64,000 nt of DNA from Podaxis mareebaensis. Taxonomy: Eukaryota > Basidiomycota > Agaricomycetes > Agaricales > Agaricaceae. A program made the position numbers and the translations under genes. The stretch lies in the NCBI GenBank assembly GCA_018524725.1, contig JAEUWP010000518.1, positions 27,003 to 91,002 of the forward strand. Reading direction: 5' to 3'. The notes beneath the pieces were generated by a model that saw only the letters and a program-made list of their open reading frames with translations, had not been told where the DNA came from and did not search any database. Shown in pieces: positions 36,658-48,285 of the stretch (position 1 is its first letter; each line of letters opens with the position of its first letter).

Positions 36658-39600
36658 ATGAACAACCCCGACCGCGACACCTTCACCGAGGTCGCTCTCA
36701 GGATAGACGATGTCGTCGACCAGAACGGCCAGGCCATTCATGACATTCCCATTTCTGGGTCCAATGCCGATATGCCCATCGACACTACCATTGCCCCGTT
36801 CTTGATGGACGAGCCGGTGTGTGCTCTCTCTCCTGTCTTTCGCGCTGTATGCGGTGGCCAAGGACGCTAGCTCGTCTAGTGGTGTCGCTGCACTTTCTAC
36901 TGCAATCGCATCAGCCGCGTTCCGAGACTAATTACTGAATTGTAATATCCAGCCATCTCCGACCGCCATTTACCACCACCACCACCACCATCAACTCTCT
37001 CACCCTTCTACATCATCCAAAGGCTTTTCAAAAGGCTCTCTCTCCTCCTTTCTTTCCTTCCGCCAGAACAGCACCGTCAGTCTCCTTCGTTCAGCCCGTG
37101 GATCTGACTCAACAACACATCTTTCCGTCCCGGAGCCCAAGCGTCGATCCTCGGACGATGGTGACTCTATGCGACCACCTCCCTCCATGAACTCGGCATC
37201 CACACATGAACTCCGCAAAAAGTCCTCGAGATTCAATCTCAACCTTCTCAAGCGTCGGGGAAGCAAACCCCAACTTCACCCAAATTCCCAAGATGACACT
37301 ATCCCCCCTCCACCTCTCCCTTCGAAAGAAAGCCAATTCATGTTTGATATCCCCGTCAATCCACCACATCCCCTCGCACACTGGTCGCCTCCACCCGTTC
37401 CACCCAAAGAGAAGCCGAAGGACAAGAAGGGAAGGAAGGTAGGGAAAGGAAAGAAACACCCACCAGAGGTTCCACCGAAGGATGATACGCCTTTATACCC
37501 CCTTGATACCAACCTGGAACGCATGGAAGGAATCATCGACCTATCCCGAAGTACGGTCGACGTCTTCAATCCCAATTCCCCGGGAAGCACCAACGCATCA
37601 TTCCAAGGACACCCAGCTGAAGGTGTCGCGCTCAGTCCACCCACATTCAGCGACCCCTTCTCACCTACCTCCGATTCCAGGAGAGCTGCCACTTTCGGCT
37701 CGTCGCGGATATCTCCTACGACTGTCATTTCCCCGGTCAACGGTGCTACCACCTCCGCTCAGGATGATCAAGATGGCGACCAGCCGAAGAAAGACGAGGG
37801 TGTGTGGCGACCGCCAGAGAGCTGGGCTGTGGTGGATCAAAATGGACTGCAAAACGGGAAAACCGAGTTGACGGCACCGGAGGATGATGATTCAAGTGAT
37901 GAGGAGGCGCGAGCGAGACGGGGTGCGGCTGAGTCGCAGAGCCAGGGTGCGAATAGACTACACCCGCCGTCTCTACACACGAGCGAGTCAATCAAACCAT
38001 CGAGGAAGGGGAAGGAGAGGGCTACGCCGGAGGATAGTGAGCTTACGGTGCGGATTTACAGGCCGAATGGGATGTATCATTCGGCTGCTGTGGGGGTTAG
38101 TTTGACGGTGCATGATTTGTTGCTGGCGCTCCATCGTCGGACGTTGACGGATGATAAACACGCAAGTCGGCTGTTCTTGAAGGAGCGGGGGAAAGGTGAG
38201 TAGATCAATTTCAGCTTCGGCAGGATCTGAGCTCACCTTGTGCTTGCAGAGCGAATCCTTGACGCCCGTGAACTGCCTCTCGACATCATCTACCGCCGCA
38301 TGACTGAAGCCGGCTACTCATGGAACGACGGCCTCATCCTACTAGGTGGCGAGCACATGTCCTTCCTACTCAAATTCATCTACCGTGACCCAGACCTCGG
38401 GATCGGTCGCCGGTCGTTCACGTCCGATCCACACAACCTCCCCTTCCAAGACACCGAAATTCGACTCGAAACCTTTGACTACGTCGACCTCACAGGTCGA
38501 AGTCTCCGTGCTATCCCCGTCATCCTACATCAACATGCCGACCAAATCGTCTCCCTTAAGCTCTCCCGCAATCCGATGATCGACCTCCCACTCGATTTCG
38601 TCGAGGCGTGCACGCAGTTACGCGATCTTAGACTATCGAATATGTCGATGCGAAAGGTACCTGCCAACTTGACTGCTGCAAAGTGGCTGAGGCGGCTGGA
38701 CCTCGCATCAAATTATATCAAGACGAAGGAATTGGAGGGCGGGAGATTACATAAAATCCCAGAGTTACTGTCGCTACATTTACAAAACAACTTGTTGAAG
38801 GACCTACCGGCGTCATTTGCGGGTTTCCGGGCGCTCACAACACTGAACGTGTCGAATAACAAGTTGAAGGTGTTGCCGGAAGTGGTGATGAAGATCACGA
38901 CCCTACGTGACTTGGATGTATCGTTTAATGCATTGGAGGAGTTGCCGGTGAACATTGGAGATCTGAATGCGTTGGAGAGGTTCTTATTCCTTGGGAATTC
39001 GATCACGAAGATTCCGGATAGCTTTTACAAGCTGCGGAATCTGGAGTATGTGGATTGTAGGAGGAACCAGATTGTGGATTTGACGATTGTGATGAACCTC
39101 CCGGGGCTTAAGGATTTGTTCGCGGACCACAATGCGATCCATCTCCTAGATATGTCCATGGGCGCAAACCTCACCACGCTCGATGTGTCGCATAATGAGA
39201 TTACCCAAGTCGTTGTGTCGTTGCCTCCCTTCGGCTCCGCGTCGCGTTGCCTCACGACACTCGACCTCTCGAATGCTAGTTTGACGACGTTTGATGGCGG
39301 GGTTCTGAACAAACTTGCGACGCTCCAGGTGCTCAAGCTGCAACACAACAGCCTTAGCTACATCCCTGACGCACTGGAAGAACTAACCCAACTCGAAGCC
39401 CTATACTGTTATGACAACCGCCTCATCAAGCTCCCGGACACTATCGGCAAACTAACACGCCTGAGAGTGCTAGACGCACATAACAACAACCTCCGTGAAG
39501 TGCCCACGACGATATGGAACTGCTCCGTATTGGTGTACCTCAACCTCTCATCCAACTTTGTCACCACCTTCCCCTTGCCCACCATTATACCCCTCCATGG

Positions 39601-42450
39601 ACAGCCAATGCCATTGCTAAATGGCCATGTTGTTGAAGCTCCGAAAGAGTACAACCGCAAACACGTCATTGGTGGACATCTTTATCCACCTCTCTCGTTC
39701 GCTCTCGAGTACTTCTTGGTATCCGAGAACAAACTATCTGGCCCCGAAGGCCTGCGAAACATTGCGTTCTTGCGGTCGCTGTTGGCGTTGAATTTGTCGT
39801 ACAACGAAATCAGCGATCTCCCGAGTGGGTTTTTCAGGGGTATGCCGAAGTTGAGAGAGGTTTATCTATGTGGAAATGAACTTACGACACTGCCGGCGGA
39901 GGATTTGGCTCGACTGATGGAGCTGCATACGTTGTTCCTAAGTGGGAACAAGTTGACAGTGTTGCCTGCAGAGTTGTCGAGGTTGGATCATTTGAGGGCC
40001 ATTGACGTGAGTAATAATAATCTGAGGTATAATATTAACAATTATGAGTTTGATTGGAACTGGTGAGTCTTTTTGGCCGTCTTTTGGGACATGTGCTGAT
40101 TGGATGTAGGAACTACAACCGACATATTCGATACCTCAATTTATCTGGCAACAAACGGCTCCAAATCAAACCCGACAACCGACATACAGGGACTTCACGG
40201 AGTAGTCGGGAGCTCCAACAGGGAATAAACTCCCTCTCTGGTTTTGCGAGCCTACGTCAATTGCGCAACCTCGGCTTGATGGATGTCACTGTGACCGCCA
40301 GCGACCTCCCAGACGAGAACGAGGACCGTCGCGTCCGTTCCACAGCGAGCATTGTTGGCGGACTGGGTTATGGTATATCCGACTGTCTTGGGCGGGAAGG
40401 TGCCCTCACAATGCTCGACCTCGTACATGAATTCCCTGGACACCCGAACCGAGCCCTCTTTGCAATGTTCGGGAACGCCAATCCGCCCAAGGCGTTGCCG
40501 CCAGGGATATCCCCAAACAGACACTCCAAGTTCTTGCACGATCATTTCTTGGGGTTCTTCCAGAACCAGATGGATAATCCGGATATGCAGGAGAGCAATC
40601 ATTTGGCAGTGGATGTGCTAAGGAGGTCGTTTTTGGGGCTGCATCAGGCAATACATAATCAGCTGTTTACCGCGACGGCGAGGAAGACGTCGGCGGGGAG
40701 TGCGCTGGGTGCGCCGACGCTAAACGTGGATCCGGTTACTGCCAGGGGAGGGTGTTCGGGGCTAGTGGTGTACGTTGAGGACCGGAAGTTGTTTGCGGCG
40801 AATGTTGGGACGGCTTTGGGCGTTATTTCGCGGAAGGGACAGCCCTTCCTGATTTCGAAGAAGCATGACCCTTGGAACCCAGATGAACTTCGCAGGATAC
40901 GCAAGTCTGAGGGATGGATATCGCCTTCAGGGTTGGTTAACGACGAAGTGGATGTGACGAGGTCGTTTGGATATTATCACATGCTCCCTGTCGTGCATGC
41001 CTCCCCCGATATCTGCGAATATGATATCTCAGACACGGACGAGTTTTTGATCATGGGTAATCGAGGGTTGTGGGACTTTGTCAGCTTTCAGACGGCGGTG
41101 GACATCGCGAGTACGACGAACGATCCGGCGCTCGTCGCTCAGAAGTTGAGAGACTTTGCGATGAGTTATGGGTCAAAGGGGAATATCATGGTTATGGCGA
41201 TTCGGCTGAGGGATGTGCATGATAAATCTATTGTGCGCTCCTCGACATTCTTTGAGCCGAGTTTGGCTTTCTCCCCGACGATGTATACGCCTAAGACTAA
41301 TCATCTGGTCGTGGACAAGAGTGTGAGGAGGGCCGAGCCGGAAGTCGCACCGCCTACAGGACACATCGCCCTGGTGTTTACGGATATCCGGAATTCGACG
41401 CATTTATGGGAGGTTAATCCCGGCATGCCTGCTGCCATTCAGCTACATAATGATTTGATGCGGAGACGGTTAAGGGATTGTGGCGGGTACGAGTTCAAGA
41501 CGGAAGGAGATGCGTTCTTGTGCAGTTTCCCAACTGTGATGGCTGCGGTGTGGTTTTGCTTGTCGGTGCAGGTGCAGTTGTTACAGGAGCATTGGCCGAA
41601 GGAGATATTGGAGTGCGAAGACGGGCAACCGATCAGGGATCCAGGTGGAAACTTGATCGCGCAGGGCGTGTCTGTGCGTATGGGCATTCATTGTGGTGCA
41701 CCGCTGTGCGTGCAGGATCCCGTGACACATCGGATGGATTATCTGGGTCCAGTAATCAACCGAGCCGCTCGTGTGAGTGGGTTGGCACAGGGAGGTCAGA
41801 TTATGTGCAGTGCGGAAGTGATTCGGGAGATCAAGGCCTCGGTGCTGGAGATCGTTCCGAAGACCGAGTTCTCTAAGTTCCAACCGCCGAAGGCGATCGA
41901 CGGAGTCAAACAGTTGGGTGTTGCGATCAAGGATGTCGGAGAACGCAAGCTCAAGGGCTTGGAAGTACCCGAGTTTGTGTCGGCGATTTATCCATCCGGT
42001 CTGGAGGCGAGGCACGATTTGGGCTCGGAGGATCCTGGACCTGCAAGTATATACCTCGATGTGAAGCATGTACGCGAGATGGGCATGTTGTGCCTCAGGT
42101 TGGAAGCACTGGCGTCTGGCCGAATATTCAAACCCTCCTCGGGGACTCGGGACTCGGATTTAGCCATCACGTTAGAGGACGACGCGGAGGGGAGGGACTT
42201 GGAGTTGTGGAGGACTCTCGAAGTCGATCCTGACAACCTGATGCCCCCAATGACAACCAGATGGACAGACCACGATCTTCTTGTGACCCTCGATTCATTT
42301 ACGTGCCGGATTCAGAACACTTTGCAAACCGTCATCAAACGATTTACGTCCGAGAAAATCAACACACCACACGTACTGGAAATACTAGAAAATGCTGGAC
42401 TTGATTCGACCACCTTGGCGCTTCTTGGGGAACTTCTTGGTAACATTTAA
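36658..42450 (+). CDS. CYR1: Adenylate cyclase (RA - LRR - PP2C-like - class III cyclase)
   Basis: Four exons (36658-36816, 36953-38195, 38250-40062, 40110-42450) give 1,851 residues. Order: a disordered Ser/Pro-rich N-terminus with a His run; a Ras-association-like domain (ELTVRIYRPNGMYHSA to MSFLLKFIYRD); about 20 leucine-rich repeats (LxxLxLxxNxLxxLP type); a PP2C-like domain; and the class III cyclase domain with FTDIRNSTHLWE (first metal Asp), KTEGDAFLCSF (second Asp), RMGIHCGAP and YLGPVINRAARV. This is the fungal membrane-associated adenylate cyclase that makes cAMP for PKA, activated by Ras and/or G-alpha. In the PP2C-like part the expected 'FDG' metal-binding Asp is replaced (ALFAMFGNANPP), so phosphatase activity is doubtful. 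It seems complete. A decayed copy of exon 2's start lies at 53.7-54.0 kb. Confidence 0.95.
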
Positions 42451-42945
42451 GCGAGATATGTACTGGTACCATTCTGCTGTCCGTTTTTTTTTACCACTTT
42501 TTTGTCCTCTCATTTTCACGTTTGGTCTATTCGTTTAATGCTCTTGTTCATGGAAGTCGGACTGACGCTCATTGCTCATTAGTGTGCCAATTGTTTTTTA
42601 TACATCGATACCTGTTGCTATCATTATAGATAACCCACTTTCCTACATATTAGTCACAATGCAAATCCTATTCACTGTTCGCGTTCTCGAATATGGATCT
42701 GGCTTAGGTGTATCCTCGCTACTTCTGGTTTCCTAAACGTTGGGAAGGATATGTGACCCGTACTTGTTAGGCCCCAAGCTGTCGACTGATCCCCCTTTGG
42801 CTTTGTTTGCACTTTCCGACCTCTCATCACAAATTCAGACAAACTATGTAATATCGTAACTCAGATTTCGCTCTATTGCTCGACACGAGTCGGCTGGGAG
42901 GGAGCCTGACACAGCCCCCATCCTCACTACCTACTTACACCGACC
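42451..42945 (+). other. Spacer between adenylate cyclase and NACHT gene N1
   Basis: 3' region of adenylate cyclase and promoter of N1. It lacks the GTCACG dyad found before N2-N5; only the last ~35 bp (acacagcccccatcctcac) resemble their leaders. Confidence 0.5.
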
Positions 42946-45355
42946 ATGGGCCAGAATAACAGCAGCCTTGGTCGTCGTAAGACACCGAGCCGATTGAGTC
43001 AGCGTTCGGATGTTGGCTCTCATCCCTCAGTTGGCTTCTTCACCAATGCTCAGCGTTTCACGATCAACAACTCTACATTTATAGATGGGAATCAGTCGAA
43101 TGACATACACTGTGAGTATTTCGATCTAAATTTATAACCAATGGTGACCTCACAGACGAAATAGTCATGGAATTACTTGCGAAAAACAAGATCGCTGGCG
43201 CCGAATTCAACTCATCCGAACGATATCCCCCACCAACTTGTCATCCGGGTACCAGACTCGACATATTAAGCCATATTCGGTTGTGGATGCATAACGTCGC
43301 CCGCGAGAAGAAAATATTGTGGCTCAATGGCCCTGCTGGCGTTGGCAAATCAGCTATCACCCAGGCCATTGCGGACACCGAGTCTGATTCCCCGGCCTCC
43401 ATACTAGGTGCTACGCTCTTCTTTTCGCGACCAAATGAACGCGATGATCCCCAGCGCGTCTTCACTACTATCGCATACCAGCTCGCTGCCAGGTATCCAC
43501 AATACCGGAGATATGTTGTCGAGCTGCTCGCCCAAGATCCTACGCTGGTGAACACGTCACTCATCGAGCAGTTCAAACAATTCATTGTGCAACCTTTTAC
43601 CAACGGGAAATTGCCGAGAGGCCTCGACAACACGGTATTAATACTCCTCGATGGTCTGGATGAATGCCACGACGAAGACGCACAATGTGAAATCATCTCC
43701 CTCATTAGCAAATTCGCGCTCCAGCACCCGACGTCTCCTCTCATCTGGCTTATTGTCAGTCGCCCAGAGCCCCATATCCGAACCGCGTTCTCGTCCGAGT
43801 CAGTTAAAGCAAGCTACCAGGAGATAGTGTTACCCGTTGACTCGGTCCAGGCTTGTTTGGATGTTGAACAATATCTGCGAGACAAATTCGGAGAAATTCA
43901 GAGGCAATACTCTGCATCGTTTCCATCGCCAACACAACCATGGCCAGCTGAGTCTCATTTTGTGAAGATAACGGCTCGGTCGTCCGGCCTGTTTATATTC
44001 CCAACTCTTGTCATCCGGTTCATTAGAGATAGGGAATATGCGAACCCGATCACCCAGTTGAACAAGGTCCTCGAAGTCATCGACTCTGCACCATCGGGTC
44101 ATACCCCGGAAAATCCTTTTGCGACTCTTGATGCGCTTTATACTCAGATCCTTTCTGGAATACATCGACGAATACTGCCTATCGCAATGAGCATATTAAG
44201 GATTTGCATCCTTCATCAACTAAACTTTGTTCTTGCGTGCAATTGGCTTGGAGTTACCCAGGCCGACGCCTATGGTGCACTCGAAAAGCTCCATTCCGTG
44301 CTCAAAATCCCAACGCCTGAAGATGCATATGAACAAGCACTAGAACCATTCCATGCTTCGTTCTTCGACTACCTCACTTCGCATACTCGCTCTGGAGCAT
44401 TTTTCGTTGACTTCCTAGAGGCTAAGCAATGGCATTCTTCCCTGTGCGTCCGTGTCCTCCTCGAGTCTCACAATTCTGGTCAGTTCACCGCTCGCTTGAG
44501 TGTTGATAAACGCTGAGGATCATGCCCAGATTTGTCCAGTATTCAAATACCTCTCATCAAACTGTCCTGGCCGTTTGGAAGCCATGACACAGAGATTCGG
44601 GCTGACCTTTACAACCGATCATTCGAAAGCCTTATCTTAGCTACGCCTGAATCAGTCAATGACACCGTCCGGAGTAATTTCAATAACCTCGCATCCTTCT
44701 TTCAAGATTTGGACTTCGGGCAAACGGATGACTCCCTTCCTCGTTACTTCAGGGGCCATGGCCTATATTCACTCCTTGCTTCGGTTTGTTTCTCTCCTTC
44801 CTGTTTGGCGGTGATGCTGACAATGGATATAGAGCTTCGCATTCCAGCTAGAAGAGTGGGGGATCCTGAAAACCGTCGCACTGCAATCGTTCAATTTCGA
44901 CGACATCAGACTGAATCAAACCATAGAGATAGTTAAGGTTTACCCCAGCGGTGAAGGGCCTGCAGACAAGGAAATACCCGAAGGAAATTGGGATGGTACT
45001 CCACCACTTTTCGGCAACGTGCTCAACAACGTGAGTAAAGCCACTGACTGGGTCTGTGGTGATCTATCTTTCCTTTCGTGGCACTTAACGTCGACTTCTT
45101 TCCCTAATTCAGACTCAATTCGAAGACAGTCAAGGAAAGACCGTCATCTGTTACACTTGGGTAGCCAAGTTCGTTTGCTTATGTGAGGATTCATTTTGGA
45201 AAGCCCACGTCCGGGAACGACTGTCCAAATTGATGAGCACCATGCCGTCCCATGCCGTCTCTTTGTTTGGAAAAGGAGAAAAAAGCTGCGCACTTATCAG
45301 GTTCGAAGTCCCAGGAGAGTTCTGGATTTACGCCTTGCCGTGTGTACAGCCCTAG
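42946..45355 (+). CDS. NACHT NTPase N1, predicted N-myristoylated
   Basis: Five exons (42946-43111, 43165-44478, 44530-44783, 44833-45030, 45113-45355) give 724 residues. The N-terminus MGQNNSSLGRRKTPSR fits the myristoylation pattern Met-Gly-x-x-x-Ser with basic residues behind it. Next comes GFFTNAQRFTINNSTFIDGN, a beta-prone motif. The NACHT domain (from CHPGTR) has Walker A NGPAGVGKSA, Walker B LILLDGLDECH and WLIVSRPEPHIR, and ends at FHASFFDYLTSHTRSGAFF in the winged-helix region. The C-terminal ~230 residues (SFFQDLDFG, LEEWGILK, SFNFDDIRLNQT, DSFWKAHVRERLS, WIYALPC) show no known repeats. STAND NTPases switch from ADP-bound rest to ATP-bound oligomer on sensing a signal. Belongs with N4 and N5 by motif type and exon length. 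Confidence 0.9.
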
Positions 45356-45454
45356 TGTAACATGTACTTATCTACTCCACATTGAAGTTAACATCTTGCT
45401 GTGGTCCCGATGCCAAGGGAAGTCTTCAATCGGGAACTTGGAGGTAGCCGCGGC

Positions 45455-45800
45455 GAATTTGACCTTACTACCACACCGAAATACCCATCCGAGTCTAGGG
45501 CGTTCGTCGAACCCAGTGAGCACGCAGTGTCATCCTTCAGCTTTCTTTACTCTTCTGCGGTACCTAGGTGTGAAAAGGTCCATTGCGACGTAACACGAGA
45601 TAAAAGCGGAAGCAACTATAGCAGGACGTAGCCCTCCCTGCGAGTGAGCCCACGAGCATTCGGAAGATGTGGATTACAGGAAGGATGCCTAAAAGACTTT
45701 CGTGGCGCCTGTAGTGTGTGGGGTAGGATGGCGAGGAGGGAGAAGGCGAGACGCCGCCGGAGCGTGCCATATGTCGGAATGTGAGAGCGTCAATAGGCAC
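45455..45800. repeat. Dispersed repeat, copy 1 (truncated)
   Basis: First of five copies of a repeat typified by 'agtttaggacgttcatcg', 'gataagagcggaagcagc' and 'gttaaaaggctttcgtgg' (base variants in each copy). It contains no intact gene. It breaks off where the orphan NACHT exon begins. Confidence 0.7.
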
Positions 45801-45804
45801 TGCA

Positions 45805-45990
45805 CCTCATTACACTATTTGGAAAAGGAGAAAAGAGCTGAGCTGTGCATATGTCCGGTTCGAAGTTCCTGAGGAACTTTGGATCTACGCCTTGCCCTGT
45901 ATTCAGCCAATATAGCATGTATATGTATGCTCTGCCTGTAAATTACCATCTTGTCAGGACTCTGATGCCTAGGGAGGTTCTAGATCGGGC
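45805..45990 (+). pseudogene. Orphan last-exon remnant of a lost NACHT unit
   Basis: The sequence encodes the tail of exon 5 of the NACHT family (LFGKGEKS, a 5-bp duplication 'agctg' causing a frameshift, then FEVPEELWIYALPCIQPI and stop) and continues into the family's usual 3' flank. No upstream exons are present, so a whole unit between N1 and N2 was deleted down to its tail. Confidence 0.85.
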
Positions 45991-46080
45991 GTAGAATGTC
46001 AAACGGCCAGTGATCGCATGATACACACAAGTATATACCGACGCTGCGATCGAAAAAATAATGCACAAGCATTTTGACTA

Positions 46081-46174
46081 GCCCACCGCGAGGGTCGAAC
46101 TCACAGCCTTCAGATTCCAAACAAGCCCGGGCTCGATAAGAGTCTGACGCTCTATCCGATTGAGCCAGGCGGGC
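46081..46174 (-). tRNA. tRNA-Lys (anticodon CTT) with a ~21-nt intron
   Basis: The minus strand gives acceptor GCCCGCC/GGTGGGC, D arm GGCTCAATCGGATAGAGC, anticodon stem TCAGA/TCTGA with CTCTTA then an intron (TCGAGCCCGGGCTTGTTTGGA) just 3' of the anticodon, and T arm GTGAG-TTCGACC-CTCGC. The position of the intron is the canonical one for nuclear tRNAs. All stems pair (one G-U in the acceptor, one in the T stem), so the gene seems functional. Confidence 0.9.
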
Positions 46175-46429
46175 TCGATTTCATGTCCCGTTCCTGCGCT
46201 CAGCGCCTAGGACCCTCCATAGGGAAAGAAAGCCAATCCCATTGATTATAGGGTGTAAACCAACTAAGAAGCAGGATCTAGTTAATTATTCGCTTCAGTG
46301 TTGTGCCGTGTGCTTGTGCAATGTTCATCCACCTAATCATACCATGAGAGATGGGAAGACATCAAAGGTAGGGAAGGCGCATCTCCAAGTATCATATAAA
46401 AATGAGGACAGAGGACTAATCAAGGAAAA

Positions 46430-46800
46430 GACCGAAGAATCGGAGGATGGACGAACGAGATCTATCAACATCCGTAGTCGACTCGCTTTCCTTCTTCTCC
46501 TGTTCAAACTGTTCAGGAGCCTCCTCGCCGTTCGCACCCGCATCAGGCTGAGGTGCCTGCGGCTTGGGTGTCTGCGTCCCCGAGCCAGGAGTTTCAGCAG
46601 GAACCACCGGTGGTTTTGGTTTAGGCCTTGTCTGTCAAATCCGGGTAGCGAAAAAAAAAAAGATCTCATCCCTCTTCTTCAGGATCTCCCCACCCGTCAA
46701 AACGGGTTACTGTTCTTCGGACGTTCAGCTGCTTCACCACAAGATCGTTCAACCATTTCTCGATAATCACGACCTTCTCCACAACACACTCCTCGTCCTT
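46430..46800 (-). pseudogene. 3' fragment of an Hsp110-type (Hsp70-like) chaperone gene
   Basis: Read on the minus strand, DEECVVEKVVIIEKWLND and the tail PKPQAPQPDAGANGEEAPEQ followed by TTDVD match the C-terminal end of fungal Hsp110/Sse1-type proteins and the longer pseudogene at 51.3-53.7 kb. Frameshifts separate the blocks. Confidence 0.6.
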
Positions 46801-46990
46801 ATCATGGGTGTGGCATTGCCAAACAAGATGTCATCAACTGCTGCTTGGTAGCCTCATCCACCAATTGCCATCCACATTATCGCTCGACACAATAGTCGGG
46901 GGTGTTAAGTCAGGGACCGTGTGGCTCGAGCTTGAACCATGCGACTCCAAGTCCTGTTCCCCCCCCCTCCCACTACAGTCACTACGGATC
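46795..46990. repeat. Shared relic, copy 1
   Basis: The stretch around 'ttgccaaacaagatgtcatc' to 'gtcagggaccgtgtggct' recurs at 60675-60850. On the minus strand of that copy it reads AIKERLADDILFGN, which looks protein-derived, but the source gene is not recognised. Confidence 0.55.
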
Positions 46991-47420
46991 ATATTTACGC
47001 CCTCGCACCAAACCCTCATCCCCTTCCTCTCCGTCGCACCCAATCAAGTCCCTCCACCCTGGCCTTTGAATGCCGACTGACCCCACTCTTTGGCCTTGCT
47101 ACCACACTGAAACACCCATCAGAGTTTAGGACGTTCATCGGACCCAGCATACACAGCGTCGCCCTTCCGCTTTCTTTACTAGTATGTAGGCGTGAAAAGA
47201 TCCAGTGCGATGCGACATGAAATAAGAGTGGAAGCAGCAATAGCAGGGCGTAGCCCTCCTTGTGAGCGAGTCTCTATATTTGGCCACAAAACTGTGAACA
47301 CGTTCCTGGTGGAGGTTACAAAAGCGTGGTCCCAGGAAAAACGAGTATTCGGAGGATGTGGATAATAGGGAGGACGGTTAAAAGGCTTTCGTGCTATTTG
47401 TGGTGTTTGGGGTACTTACG
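46980..47420. repeat. Dispersed repeat, copy 2
   Basis: Carries the full order of blocks: 'cctcatccccttcctctccg', 'tttaggacgttcatcgga', 'gcgatgcgacatgaaataag', 'gcgtagccctccttgtga', 'gttaaaaggctttcgtgc'. Directly followed by copy 3 in the same orientation. Confidence 0.75.
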
Positions 47421-47965
47421 CCCTCTTGAACCAAACATTCACCTCCTTCCCCCCCGTCGCAACCATATCACGTTCCTCCATACCCGGCCTTTAAACGCTG
47501 ACCCCTCTTTGGTGTTTGCTACCACACCGTAAGGCCATTCGAGTTTAGGATATTCGTCGAAACTGGCAAACACGCCGTATCATCCTCCCACTTTCTTTAT
47601 CCTCCCTCAGCGGTACCTAGGTGTGATAAGATCCATTGCGACGCGACACAAGCTAAGAGCAGAAGCAACAATAGCAGGGCTTAGCCCTCCCTGCGAGCGA
47701 GCCTCCATATCTAGCCAGAAAACTATGAACGCGTTCCCGGTGAGGGTTACAAAAGTGTGATCTAGGGACGACAAGTATTCGGAGGACGTGGACGTTAGGA
47801 AAGATAGTTAAAAGGCTTTCACGGCGTTTGTGGCATGTGGGAAAGGATAGTGAGGAGCACAGGAGAAAGGGACAGGACACGACTGGAGTGTGCCATATGT
47901 TGGAATGCAAGAGTCCCAATAGGTACGAATGACAAGATTGGGGGTCGGGGTAGGGTGTGAAGATC
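47421..47965. repeat. Dispersed repeat, copy 3
   Basis: Tandem neighbour of copy 2 with the same blocks ('aggatattcgtcgaaact', 'cttagccctccctgcgag', 'gttaaaaggctttcacgg'). It runs into the conserved upstream block of gene N2. Confidence 0.75.
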
Positions 47966-48181
47966 TGTGAAGCTGAGATTTGGTGATACATTAATCAAGA
48001 TCCAGGGGCAGTGACGACGTGGATGCCGTTGAGGTTGTCGACAGTACATAGCAGCCCTAAGCTTCACTGAGGGTGACTATGCTCGATAGTCTTCATGATC
48101 AACAAGGATCAGCACGACGCGCGTCAATCGAAGCTCATTTTCTGGCGCTCATTCGATCTGTCCGGGTCCCCTACATCCTAA

Positions 48182-48199
48182 GTCATGGTCCAGCGTGAC
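48182..48199. promoter_or_regulatory. Candidate dyad operator upstream of N2
   Basis: GTCATG-GTCCAG-CGTGAC, 87 bp before the N2 start codon. It is the imperfect form of the inverted repeat GTCACG-N6-CGTGAC found at a like distance before N4. The spacing and conservation in a diverging flank suggest a transcription-factor site; inference only. Confidence 0.45.
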
Positions 48200-48285
48200 C
48201 ACGTGCTTCGTGAACGTTGTAACACACACAGCCCTCAACGTGCCCTGATCCCACCCTCACCACCTGCCTTGGCCCTTCATCATCC

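Noticed and set aside
36970..36995. CAC/CCA run as a microsatellite
   Set aside because: It is short and encodes the His run of adenylate cyclase; no further structure.
43156..43165. Alternative splice acceptor CACAG at 43155 for N1 exon 2
   Set aside because: The acceptor nine bases further (AAATAG at 43164) is preserved in all five copies, and the matching site is used in the left-edge NACHT gene.
46240..46766. Plus-strand 174-codon frame in the N1-N2 spacer
   Set aside because: It is antisense to an Hsp110 fragment and has no motif.
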